A stretch of 64,000 nt of DNA from Staphylotrichum longicolle (Eukaryota > Ascomycota > Sordariomycetes > Sordariales > Chaetomiaceae), in NCBI GenBank assembly GCA_019096155.1, contig JAHCVI010000004.1, positions 1,364,001 through 1,428,000 on the forward strand. Direction: 5' to 3'. Both the position numbers and the translations under genes were made by a program. This document shows, one piece after another, positions 48,786-60,053 of the stretch. The notes beneath the pieces are model-generated. The model was not told the DNA's origin. It did not search any database and worked only from the letters and a program-made list of their open reading frames with translations. The stretch's first letter is position 1, and every line of letters starts with the position of its first letter.

Positions 48786-50248
48786 TATTCCCGATACCTC
48801 TTTCAGATTCTTCTTTGCCCCGGCCGGAGCGGAGCCGCCCGGTTTTGCAAGGAGGATGAGAAAGAAGGAGGGTCGAACTGGAGGCTGGTATCAAGCAGTT
48901 CCTAGCAGGCAGCAAGGTGACCTGCGCCCGTCAGCAGTGTCGGTGGACTGGGTTAGTATTGGTCGATGCCTCCCAGAAACCCATCCTCCAAGTATCAAGA
49001 ACATTCGCGGAATGGAGTGTCATGTACCGAAGTCTGCATCCGGTCGATGCTAGAAGGTTTCGCAAATGATTACCATGCATACTGTAAGAATAATTCTGGT
49101 TCTCGTGAGGTACCTACCTTAAGCCCCACCGAATCGGGAGCAGCTTTTGCTAAATAAAGCAACTGATCGTGTGTGAGAGCCGACGGCGGATGCCGTTGTC
49201 TGATCACTGGACCCGTCGACGTCAGAGGTTGGTGATCGACAGTTGACGGGTGACTGGATCCAGCTGCTGCGACGCTCCTGTGTGGGACTGAAGGGGTGTT
49301 GTCTGTGGGGAAATTGATCGGCATGCATCGATCGAGATTCCCGGGGAAGCCTAGAAGCGTAGCTGAGCATAGGTCCAGAGCCTCCTTCCCTCCATTTCGG
49401 TTTCAAAGAGTCTGAACATGTTGCGCGTTTCAACATACTCCACTGGACACAGCAAGATGCGACCTTTTCTCCCACGACTAGAACCGGGTCTTGAGCGTTC
49501 TGTGTGCTTTCTGACGACTTTAGAAGCACTTCACGTTGGCTCAATAAGTGTCTCTTCTCCCACTTTCTTGCCGTGATCCAATCCAATGCCCTGAGATGCG
49601 ACTTTCGGCAGGATGGCAAACTTATCTGCATCTTCGTTCACCACGAAGGGCATTTAGAACCAGAATCATGATGCTCATAAAGACGCTGGCTGCAGAATCG
49701 ACATAGTTCCGTAAAACCGTCATTAACTCCTTCATTTCAGAAATGACAACCGCCGCCATCCGCCTTTGTGCTGCTCGCAGCCCGGCCGCGTAGGTATGGA
49801 TTGTGAGTTCTCGCACTCACAAGATAAAGTACATGCATGCATTGAGCCGCCGTGGCGTTGCACCTCACTGTCCTTGGGGCGCCAAATGTAAAGCACCTTA
49901 GTCAATGCCAGCGCCTGGATGTTTTTACCACCAGAGGCCTTGGCATCATCCATGCCCCTGGTTGGTCGGACGATTGCGCAGTCTGTAACAGATGCCTCGG
50001 GCTGTGCTCAAAGCTGAAAGTCGCAACGACAATCCTCCAGAGCCTTGCTTGCCCCTTTGTTGCGAGCTGAGCGCGATTCGTTGATGAGCTGCCCATTTCG
50101 GTAACCCCATCACTCACCCACCCGCTCAGGTTTGACTTGCAGGGGATATTCAACTTGAAGCCGAGGAAGGGCGTTTCCGTAACTTCAGCCGATACTCGGT
50201 GTCTTTCACAGCTTACAGCGGGTAGCCTGCCCTCTCGAGGACCGAGCC
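48786..50248. other. Region between the CHAT relic and the NLR gene
   Basis: About 1.5 kb. It would hold the NLR promoter and the start of the former CHAT gene. Minus-strand frames at 49119-49631 and 49622-49816 might be remnants of its N-terminal half, but I see no TPR pattern to support that. Confidence 0.4.
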
Positions 50249-53200
50249 ATGGCCGAGCCGCTTGGTATCCTCGGCGCCATCAGTGCTTCCGTGGACCTTG
50301 CCGAGAGGATTATCAAATATTTCGACGAGTTCAGAAATGCGCCGGATCACGCAGCTGAGCTCATCAGCGAAGTCGTCGCTGTCGGCCACGTCTTGGGGAT
50401 CCTCCGGTCGAGACTGCTCACCGCCGGCGCTGCATACGACCGGGCCTCTGTCCTCTTCTTCGCGGTTGATGGCTGCCAGGCGCGGCTGAAGGACGTCCAC
50501 GATGTCCTGGAACCCATACTATCCGCCCAGTCACGCATCCGCAAGTTCTGGGCTCGACTCAAGTGGCCGCTGGAAAAGGAGAGTGCCGTCGAGATTGTTT
50601 TGGCCCTACACCGATATGTGCAGATATTCCACTTTGCCGTGGATCTTGACGGCCTGTGAGTCGATGCCGGGGCATGCTCAACACATCTTCGAGTCCAAGT
50701 CCCTCCCTTCCACTTCATCCGAGTCCCTGATAAACACACGTAGCTGACATTCAGCTCACAGGGACGCACTCTCCAAGTTTCAGTGCGAAGCGCTGGAGGA
50801 TATCCAGAAGCGCCTCACTTCCATGGAGGAAAGCCAAGCTGCCAGGGCGGGGACCATGCTTCAAGAGACCTTGGCTGCGATTCGGTCTTTGCCTGACATG
50901 TCTGCAGACGTTGGTAAACTCAGGACGGACCTTGAAAAAGTGGTTCTGGGTATGAATCTCAAGCTATCCCGCAAAACGTTGCCCGGATGTTGAATAACAC
51001 GATGACCCTTTCAGACAAAGAATCAGCTCAACGCCTCGAGACCGTACCGGCTCTCCCATATCAAGCACGCCATAGAGACCTGCAACTCCGCCGCATGGAT
51101 GGCGTCGGATTCTGGGTGCTAGACACGCCGAAGTTCCGCTCTTGGCGTGACGGAACATCGAAATCAAATATTCTCTGGCTCAATGGCGGACCGGGTGTTG
51201 GAAAGACGTACATCAGGTGTGTGTTTGCATCCAGCTGATACCCACCACAAAGCAGAACTGACGCGCAAGACGGTTCCTAGCTCAGGAATTATCGACCATC
51301 TAACGAGGTTCGGGACGGAAACACCCCACGTTACCCTTTTCTTTTACTTTGAGTACAAACGACAGGCCGAGGAGGACCCATTGAAGGTGTTACAGACCCT
51401 GTTCCACCAGCTACTTGTCAAGTCGCGCTCGATTTCTACCGATGTTTCTGGGATGTTGAGCCGCGCAGCCAGGCAAAAGGAGCTCCTGTCGTGGGACGAA
51501 CTGAAAACCGCCTTCGTCGGGCAGTGCAATGCGTCCGGTGGCACGGTGTACCTGGTTCTCGACGCGTTAGACGAGTGCGACGAACGAACCAACCGCGGCC
51601 CAATAATTCGGCTCCTCGACGAGCTCAAGAAATGCTCCGCTCGGATTTTGATCACCAGCAGGCAGTTTGCTCCCGACATCGACCGTCTTCTCTCCGACTG
51701 CGACACGATAACGATCGAGGCGGCGGCTTCGGACGTCCGGGCGTATCTGGTCGACCACATCGCCCGTTCGCCCAGAGCCACTCGGTTGATGGACGAGGCG
51801 CTGAAAGAGAGAGTGATTGGGGATATCTTGTCCAAGTCCCAGGGAATGTAAGGGCCAGCCCCAGCCCCAGCCCCAACCCCATCCCTAGACGCTCTACTAC
51901 ACTTACCTGGTCAAAGCACATTTTATCTAACAGCCCGAGTCTCAACCACACAGGTTTCTCTTGCCCGCTCTTCAGATCGCCCACATCCTCGGCCAAACGA
52001 ACAAGCAGGAAATCTTGCGGGCTCTCCAAAGCTTGCCTATCGGTCTCAAAGCCAACTTTGACCTCACGCTCGCGCGGATACAATCACAGGATGCGCAAAG
52101 CAAGACGCGGGCGAACCTCGGGCTCTCGGTGCTCATGTGGCTGTCCCACGCTAAACAGCCCTTCAAGGACCACGAGCTGCAACACGCTGTCGCGATCAAC
52201 CTCGAAAATGGGACCATGAACGACTTGACGAGTGCCGATTTCTTTGTCGACTGCTGCTTCGGGCTCGTCGTCAAAGACCAAGACACAAACATCATCCGGC
52301 TCGTCCATCAATCCGTCAACGAGTACCTGCAAAGCAACCAGGAGTCCCTCTTCCCCAACAGCCACGCCATAATAGCTCGCAGCTGCTTGTGGTACTACCT
52401 GCAGAACGCCCCCAGGTCTCTCCGCGAAGCGTCTGAGTGGCACACGACCATTTCCTTCCTCCCGTATGCCGCAGCGTACTTTATGGTCCACGCCACCGAT
52501 GATGCAGCAACGCAGGACATGATGGTTCCTGAGATACGGCGGGCGTTTACGGAATCCGAATCCATCAGCCGCTGGGTCGGGATGTTGCAGCCCTGGACAT
52601 ACCTCGACTTTCTAGACCTGGACAACGTATGGATCATCGAGCGGCCAATCACCATGCTCAACCGCGGCTCCACGCTGCTTCAAGTCGCCATCGTGTTTGG
52701 GGCCAAGACGCTGGCGGAGGATATCCTGAAAGACGCCGAATGGAACCTGAATGCCCGCGATGACGAGGGCATCACGCCGCTCATGGCCGCTGCCGCGTGG
52801 GGCCGCGGCTTCGCCCTCGGGCCCTTGCTGGCAAGGCACGACCTCGAGGTGAACTTGGCCGACGGTCACTGGCGGACTGCGCTAGACTGGGCTGTCAAAA
52901 TGGGACAGGACGCGGCGGTTGAAGCCCTGCTGGGTTCTGCCCATGCTGTCAACATCAGCATGGAAGGGCCCGGCGCCTCGAGCATCGAGCGTCTCATGCT
53001 GGACCCCTCTCAGCGGGGCATCATGCGGTTGTGCCTAGCGTATCGGCACCTCGACCTGCGCCTCAGCGCTATCCAGGCTACGAAAGATGATAGCGTCCTC
53101 TGGTGCAGTGTTGCCTGCCTATGGGACCCGCCGACTCTGCAGGCGTTGCTCGAGCGTCCCGACTTCGACCCGTGGTTGTGGGGTTCTCCGCGTTCGGCTG

Positions 53201-54858
53201 TCCTCGTGCTCTTGGGCGAAGCTATGAGGCTGGAATACAGCATAGACCTGCCGGCAGAGTGGAAAATCAGCCTTGTCGATGATGAGATGCAGCGCCGGCG
53301 CATCAACCGGCTCGCTTCGGTGCCGAGCATCCTATGCTCCCTCGATGCAGACGCTCGCTTCGACATACCGCCATTGTCCGTCCTGGGCATGCTCTGGCCG
53401 TTTGTGTATTACGCCTTTTGTGAAGATCTTCCCGCGTCGAGCAGTACCACGCCTGATCGCGTGGAATACTGCTTCCGGTGGATGACGATTCGAGACACGG
53501 TGTCTGGGTCTCTCCGAGACGAGTTTCGCGCTGCGCTGCAGTCGAGGAACGTGACCTTCTCGTTCCGCGACTCCGCAGGGAGAGGCTTTATGCACTATAT
53601 CGCGTGGTTGGGGGACGAGAAGCTGTTTGATTTTCTGTTGGGCCTCGGCCCGTCCTGGATTGCCGAGGAAGCCCTCCGACCTGACAACCATGGCAAGACA
53701 CCGCTACACTTTGCCGCAGAGGAGGGGCGCGAATACATTGTGCGCGCGCTGCTTCACCTCGACGCCGACATGTTCGCTACAGACATGGATGGGTGGACGG
53801 CGTTGCACTATGCAGTCGAGAGCGGCCATGTCTCCACGGTACGGCTGCTCCTCAGCCGCGGCGCGGACCGGCAGATCCACCAGCTGTTGGACAACAAGGG
53901 CATGTCCGTCCTCCACTTGGCATCGCGTTCGGCAAACTCAGAGGTGGTAATAGGCCTCCTCCTCAGTCTCGGACTCGATATAGACGCGAGAAACGACATC
54001 GGCTCCACGCCATTGCACCGCGCTGTGACGTGCGGCGCCGGACCCGCGGTTCGTCTTCTGTTGGAGAACGGGGCTGACCCAGACGCGAGATCTGTCCTGG
54101 GGGTCACCACCTTGTGCTACGCCACGCACTTCGGTGGGCCGTACGCACTGCTCCTGCTCGGACGGTCTGCCCTGAGCGTGAGCGACCTCGACGTCTTTGG
54201 CGACAACATCCTCGAGACCCTCTACGACACGAGCAACTACGCCAAAACCCCACCGCTCGCGCTCTCGCAGCCCCGGGGCAGTGCGTCCCCTGCAAAAGAC
54301 GAGGAAAGAAAGCACCGACAGAGGGTCAAGCTGGTGCTCACCGCCCTGCGGCTCCTCCTGTCCCTGGGCACCAAAGCGCTGCCCGACCTCGCGTACACAT
54401 TGGCCACCATCCTGTCCCGCCACGGCGACAAGATCCCCGCCCAGATCCTCCTCGAGACGTACGCCGACGAGCGCTCCAAGGCGGCAGCGCAGCCCCACTT
54501 CAAAGCCGACAGCAGATACCAGATGGAATGCGTGGCGTGCGAGACCAACAGGGGCTACCTCTTCCCGTGCGAGACGTGCTACCGGGTCATCCTCTGCTCC
54601 CGGTGCCGGGTCGACCCTCCGCCGCCATCGGTCCTGAAGCCGGCGACGCTGCGGAGCTGTGCGCAGCACCGGTTCATGCAGTTCCCGCGCGGCGAGTGGA
54701 GCAGTATCCCAAGGGGGTTTGTCACGACGGACGGGCTGACTCTGGCGGAGTGGTTGAGGGAGCTGGAGGCAAAGTACTCTGCCAGGTGTGCGAGCCTGGG
54801 GATCGAACCTGACCCTATGGTGGGCTTGCCCAAGAACCCAGCTGTTGGACAGCCATGA
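50249..54858 (+). CDS. NLR-like STAND receptor: fungal N-terminal domain, NACHT, ankyrin repeats, ZZ-like finger
   Basis: A STAND NTPase of the kind used in fungal allorecognition and innate-immunity-like signalling. Exons 50249-50655, 50762-50949, 51015-51216, 51281-51847 and 51954-54858 give 1422 residues; every junction keeps the frame. The N-terminus MAEPLGILGAISASVDLAER resembles the helical fungal STAND N-terminal domain (PF17111 type), followed by a coiled-coil-like stretch to about 200. The NACHT domain has Walker A GGPGVGKT (about 256-263), Walker B VYLVLDALDEC (about 354-364) and ILITSRQ. Ankyrin repeats lie at about 720-780 and 1029-1165 (for example GKTPLHFAAEEGREYIVRAL, GSTPLHRAV, RLLLENGADPDAR). 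The C-terminus has CX2CX9CX2CX5CX2C plus a downstream CX2H (about 1313-1360), which fits a ZZ zinc finger. The gene is intact and divergent from the CHAT relic. The ligand and downstream response are unknown. Confidence 0.9.
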
Positions 54859-55019
54859 GGGTTGTCTGAGGGGGCACCGTCATCACCTCTCACTTATCTG
54901 AGCGGAGCATACAAAGTTACCTGGTACAAACGTCGCGAAGCCCAGTTCCACGCGCCCCCCTTTTACCGGAAGTATCAAACAGAGCGCGACTGGTCTCAAG
55001 TGAAGGTGATACACTTAAA

Positions 55020-55100
55020 CTCCCTTTTAGTTATTTATCTTCTTTTAAATCCTGCTTCTCGAGAAATAAACGATAAAATAAAAATATAAATTATCGAGCC
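55020..55100 (+). terminator. AT-rich 3' flank of the NLR gene with AATAAA
   Basis: An abrupt AT-rich segment about 160-240 bp after the NLR stop contains AATAAA at 55065-55070 and several near-copies. It is the best candidate for the polyadenylation region. Confidence 0.5.
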
Positions 55101-57802
55101 TTGAAAACGGAGAACCGACATGGCCGGCAGGGGTGATCTTGGCCCAGCGGCCCAGCGTGACCAATCGTATCGGGCAACTGTCTCAGAGAGCTGCCCAGAA
55201 AGGAAATGGTATCCACAGCGGTCAAGCAGCCCTGGGACTCTTTGACCCCTTCTTCTAGAGACCTTCTGGAAGAAGCGTCGAAGGTATCTTGCCGGGGTTG
55301 TGACTTCTTGGCTCAAATCTCACCAGCCCGGACCCTGGGAAGCACGCGCGCGTCCCCTTTCGCCTGACTTCTTCCCAGAAGTGGCTCGGTGTCGCCGGCT
55401 CCGGGCCCCAAGAATGGACGAGGCTGACGAGCTGCTTGTTCGGGTTCTGCTTTGTGGAAGGGGGGGTGATCCCGTCGCACCCGAACAGCGCGGGCCGAGA
55501 GAACCCGCGACTTTGTGCCCGAAAAGGGGCGCGGAGGCAGTGCTTCCGCGCTGGATTTGGGATGGGGGCTTCCCAAAAAAAGGTTGATGATGCAATGCAC
55601 CTGCGGATTCGAGATGCGAGAACCGCTCGCTTGGGACGGTCATGCGACGTTGACGGGGGAGGCATGAACCCGGTCTTCAGCGAAGAAGGGTGCGCGCGGA
55701 TCATGCATGAACTGGTCCTTACCAGCCCGTTCGTCAAAGTCATTTCGCCTGCCTGCCGCCGCCGGAATCGAGGCCTGTGGTCTAAACGCTCAAGGACGGA
55801 GAATGGGCGCATGGATGTGTCCTAGCGGTCGCTTCTTCGAACGCCCGGTTCCCCTTGGCCGCTTCCCCGGACTCGCTAACGTTAGCGGGCCGGCGTGTGG
55901 TCCAGGGGCGGAGCGCAGCTGAGAGCCAGTCATGGTGATCACTTGCGCCCTCACAGACGACTTTGTGGCGTTCGCTTCTGTCAAAGCGCGCCTTCGAGAA
56001 GGACGCTGGAACTTTCCAATTTCCAAGTGCGTCCAAAGTCTTGGTACCTGACTGATGTACGAATAGGTACCTACTTTGCACGTCCGTCTCGTCGTCTCAC
56101 CGCGGCACTGCCGCTAGCGGTGGTTTTTTTGTTTTAGCGCGTCAAGTACGTAATTGAAGCCCCCTATCTGAAGCATGCTTCGTCAAGAAAACGGTGACAA
56201 ATGGCCGTGGATGCGAGAACTTCGATTGGCAGCAGAGGGTTTCCCTCACAGGAGGCATCTGTTCATCTGAGACCACCGCCGAGGTGCACAAACAGCTAGC
56301 TCAGCCATGATGGTTTTTAAGCGTGGAAGCAGTTAGTAAGCATTGCTGGCGGTGGGTTTTTTTTTTTTAAAAAAAAAAAAAAATTGGTGAAAAACGGGTT
56401 GAGCAAAAGACAGGGGAATGTTGTAAGTCAACAAAGCAGTATGAATTTTGATTGACACAACATCACCGTAGGCTCATTCTTATTGACGCCAGGTAGACAG
56501 GTAGGCGAGCAGACATGGAAAAGTAGCGAGCCGAATACATTCGCAGGTTGATGGTAGGTCCTTATGTGGTTGGCAAGGGCACTGCGTCGTGTCGGGGATT
56601 ACGTCGATGTTTTCAACGGCACACCGAGCTCACCTTCTTCACCTCCCGACCAATACAAGACTAACAACCCTTGAAAATGCCTAAACTTCACTACCATGTG
56701 GTGCATGGCCCGAATATGTCCGGCCGTCTTCTGCCTCGCTTCATTGTATTTCCGATACTTTGTGAATGAGACATGTTCCAACCCTCGTGGACTGCCCAGT
56801 CCAACATTCCGCTTGGAGCATATCCCTGAGCAGGGACACACAAGATGGATATTGACTAGTTCAAAGCGACCTCGCTTTATCTCGACTTGCTGAAATGTCT
56901 TGGCCTAGAACACACTTCTCTCAACCTTCTCGCTGCTAAAGGCTAATGGGCCGACAAAATGTCCACGACCTGAGAATCAACGTGCGTGTAAACAACGACT
57001 GGGCGACCTCAATGCTTTACACACTACGGGAGAGACAGCCTTCTTAATGACAGTGGTGGATGATGTTCGGAACAGGAGAAACGAAAGCATTCTCGACAGT
57101 TCCTCGGCGGTGCTCAGCCAAGCTCAGATTCAGAGTCGAAGGCAGAATAACACCGGAAACAAGTTTTTGAAAGAAGGCTAGGTTGTTGAGCGGGAAGTAA
57201 AGAAGTATAAACTCGAGTAGCTACCCATACTTAACTGCAACGATTACCTAGCAGGTGACCGTTGGTTCTTTCCAGAATCTCGAGATTGGTTACAAAGTGG
57301 GAACCAGTCTTGTGGAAATTGATGGTAGACATTCGATCCCTGTCTGGCATGTCTCTCGTGGTGGAGATAGTTCTTGGCGGGCGACCACCAGCGGTGGCGG
57401 GCCAATCGCAGCTCCCCACCGAACGTCGCCTCGGGCGAGATTCATCATTGTCCAAGACGGCTGGAGTCGGAATAGAAACATGCATCACTCTGAGTCACTG
57501 CCGACTCTGGGTCCTCGCCGCGCAAAGAGTTGCTGTCTAACGATCCTGGCAGTCCCGAGGCAGTAACCTTGGAGGTTGCCACTGCACTTCAACATATTTC
57601 GACGGACAGGCGCCTTTTTTGGAATTAATATTTTAAAGTCAGCGGCGTTTGGCATTTGCAAGTTTGCTCGGTTCCAGAGTGGTCAATTCATCGTACCTTG
57701 TTGCACTCTCCTTCTCCAACAGCATCGTTCATCAACGACGCTTCTTCCTGACCACTAATTTCATCCATATCTCACCCTCGCTTGACATTGCCCGTTGGCA
57801 AG
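55101..57802. other. Intergenic region between the NLR and CHY finger genes
   Basis: About 2.7 kb with short, motif-free frames. It holds the T12A15 tract near 56357 and, at its right end, the promoter and leader of the CHY zinc finger gene, with pyrimidine-rich sequence near 57700-57780. Confidence 0.5.
56357..56383. repeat. T12-A15 homopolymer pair
   Basis: Twelve T followed directly by fifteen A form a perfect hairpin-capable palindrome, alone in GC-balanced sequence. It could act as a rigid, nucleosome-poor element or be the poly(A) scar of an old insertion. Confidence 0.9.
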
Positions 57803-60053
57803 ATGATTCCCATACGGTCTCGAGGGGGCGCTTCGCCAAGATCCGGCAGGCAGGCTGTGGCTGAGGCTCCGCTCTCACGGGTCGTGCCGAAGCCCGTTCC
57901 TGAGCGGGAGGCCAAAGATGCAAGGGGCTACCAACTCGAGCAGCTGAGGCGCCGCTACTCGCCGAAGGAAACAGACCTCGGAAACGGGGACGTCTCCCTT
58001 CTGTTCGACTTGGTCCCCTCCGACCCCGACTTTCCCTTTGACCTCGACCACCTGGAATGCGATGTCCGGGTCCCAGCAGCGTACCCAAAACGGCCGCCCC
58101 AGCTGCAGGTCAAGAACAAGGATATTCCCCGGGGCTTTGCCATCAACATCGAAAGGGGCTGGGACACGCTTGTCCAGGAGAAGCGCGGTGCTACTCTGCT
58201 CGCCCTGACCAAGGCCCTTGACCGGAACCTCGAGTCGCTGTTGACGGAGCAAAAGGCCGAGACGGTCAAGTTGACCATATTCAAGGATACGCGGCATCTA
58301 GATACTCAGCCCGCTGCCGAAACGGTACCCCAGCCTGCTGAACCGGTTTCCAAGCCAGCCGCTAATCGACCGTACATTCCCGAGGAGTCCTTTACGAAAG
58401 ACCAGATCGCCGAAGCCAAGGCACGCCGCGCTCAGGAAGTAAGGCAGCTGGAGGCCCGCTTGAGCCGGCTGCCAGTGTACCAAAAGTCCAACGACGGGAT
58501 CATCTACACACTCTCCATCGAGCCGAAGCGGAGGGCCAGTCTCCCTGTCGGCTTGCAGCCAGTCCAGTCCGTCCAGCTGATCATCCCGCTCCTGTACCCA
58601 CTGCAGCCGCTCAGGATTTTGCTGAACGACGTTGAATCGGAGGATGCCGAGCCCGTTGAGGAGCTCTTCTCGCAGAAGGCGGCCGAGCAGAAGCAGATGT
58701 CGTTGACAAGTCATCTGAACTATCTAGCCCAAAACATGCACACGCTGGCGAAGCAGGCCCCGAGGCCATCTGAGCCAGCTGCGGTGGCCCCTGAGGTGCC
58801 AGAAAGTGTGGACCAGGAGGCAAAGGAGGCCGAGCACTCGTCAACAGTGGAGGACACCGGGAAAGACCATGTCCATGTCATCCCCCGCCCGCCAGAATGG
58901 AGTTACGTGGCGGGCACCGACTCAAACTCGTCGGATGAAGACTCATACGACGACGACGACGATGAGGATGGAGGTGCCGCCATCGACGCCGAACCCGCTG
59001 CCGACGACGCAAGCCTGCCCACGCAAACCGCGGAACGCGGAACCGCCATGTCGTTCCCGTCCATCGAGCTCTATAACATCGAGCTCCTCCAAGTCTCGGT
59101 CCTCAACCTCGTGGTCAAATGCGACCGCTGTAAGACCCTCAACGAAATCACCGGCCTCAAAAACAACCTCGAGAAATCCAGCAGCTGCCGGAAATGCGCC
59201 ACCCCCTTCACCGTCCGCTTCCGCCAGGAACTCATCCACGCCAACTCCACCCGCGCGGGCTTCATCGACGCGACCGGCTGCACCGTCGCCGACATGCTCC
59301 CGAGGTAACCTTCCCGACGGCCCTTTTTTTTTTTGCCAAAACAAACTAACCAACCCCCTTTTCTTGTAGCACCTTCATCCCCACCTGCGGCGCCTGCTCC
59401 CACCCCTCCCCGGAACCCTTCCTCTCGGCCCCGTCCTCCTCCACAACCAACGTCTGCCGCGCCTGCCACGCCCGCTTCACCTTCTCTCTACCCACGGTGA
59501 AATTCCTCGCCTACTTCCACCACGCCCACCTTCCACCGACAACGGGCCCCCGACGGAAGCAGGAGCGGCTGGGCCTGCACGCGGGCGAGCCGCTGCCCGA
59601 CCGCGGCGCGTGCGCGCACTACAAGCGGAGCTACCGCTGGTTCCGCTTCGCGTGCTGCCAGAAGGTGTACCCGTGCGACAAGTGCCACGACGCCGCCGAG
59701 GAGCACGAGAACGAGTGGGCGCGGCGGATGGTGTGCGGGTGGTGCAGCCGGGAGCAGAGGTTTCGTGTTGAGAGTTGGTACGTCTCATCCCCCCCGTCTC
59801 TTTCTAAAAATCGCACCACCTTTTTTCCGTCTGTCCGTCCGTCCTTTGTGTTTTAGTTGATCGAGAAGAGGGAGAAGGAGGTGAATGCTGACGCGTCTGG
59901 TTTTACTCTAGTGGATTCTGTGGAAGGAGTGTGATTGGGAAGAGGGGCAAGGGGTATTGGGAAGGAGGGAAGGGGACGAGAGACCAGAGGCTTATGAGGA
60001 GGGGGGATAAGAGGAAGTATAGGAGGTTGGGGCCGGCGAAGAAGGAGGAGTGA
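57803..60053 (+). CDS. CHY zinc finger protein with N-terminal RWD-like region
   Basis: Exons 57803-59304, 59370-59777 and 59912-60053 give 683 residues; introns are 59305-59369 and 59778-59911. The start is ATG 57803 (MIPIRSRGGASP); the frame extends a few codons upstream without an ATG. Residues about 50-165 (LEQLRRRYSPKE, FDLDHLECDVRVPAAYPKR) look like an RWD/UBC-like fold. A linker with an acidic DEDSYDDDDDEDGG run follows. Cys pairs CDRCKTLNE, CRKCATPF, CGACSHP and CRACHARF precede the CHY finger (about 579-640): GACAHYKRSYRWFRFACC, YPCDKCHD, EHENEWARRMVCGWC. The final exon supplies CGRSVIGKRGKGYWEGGKG, expected for the family. CHY fingers occur in Hot13-type proteins and in some ubiquitin ligases; this one has no visible RING, so ligase activity is not supported. 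Cellular role unknown. Confidence 0.9.

Noticed and set aside
53938..54669. A 243-codon minus-strand frame
   Set aside because: Antisense to the ankyrin and C-terminal exon of the NLR.
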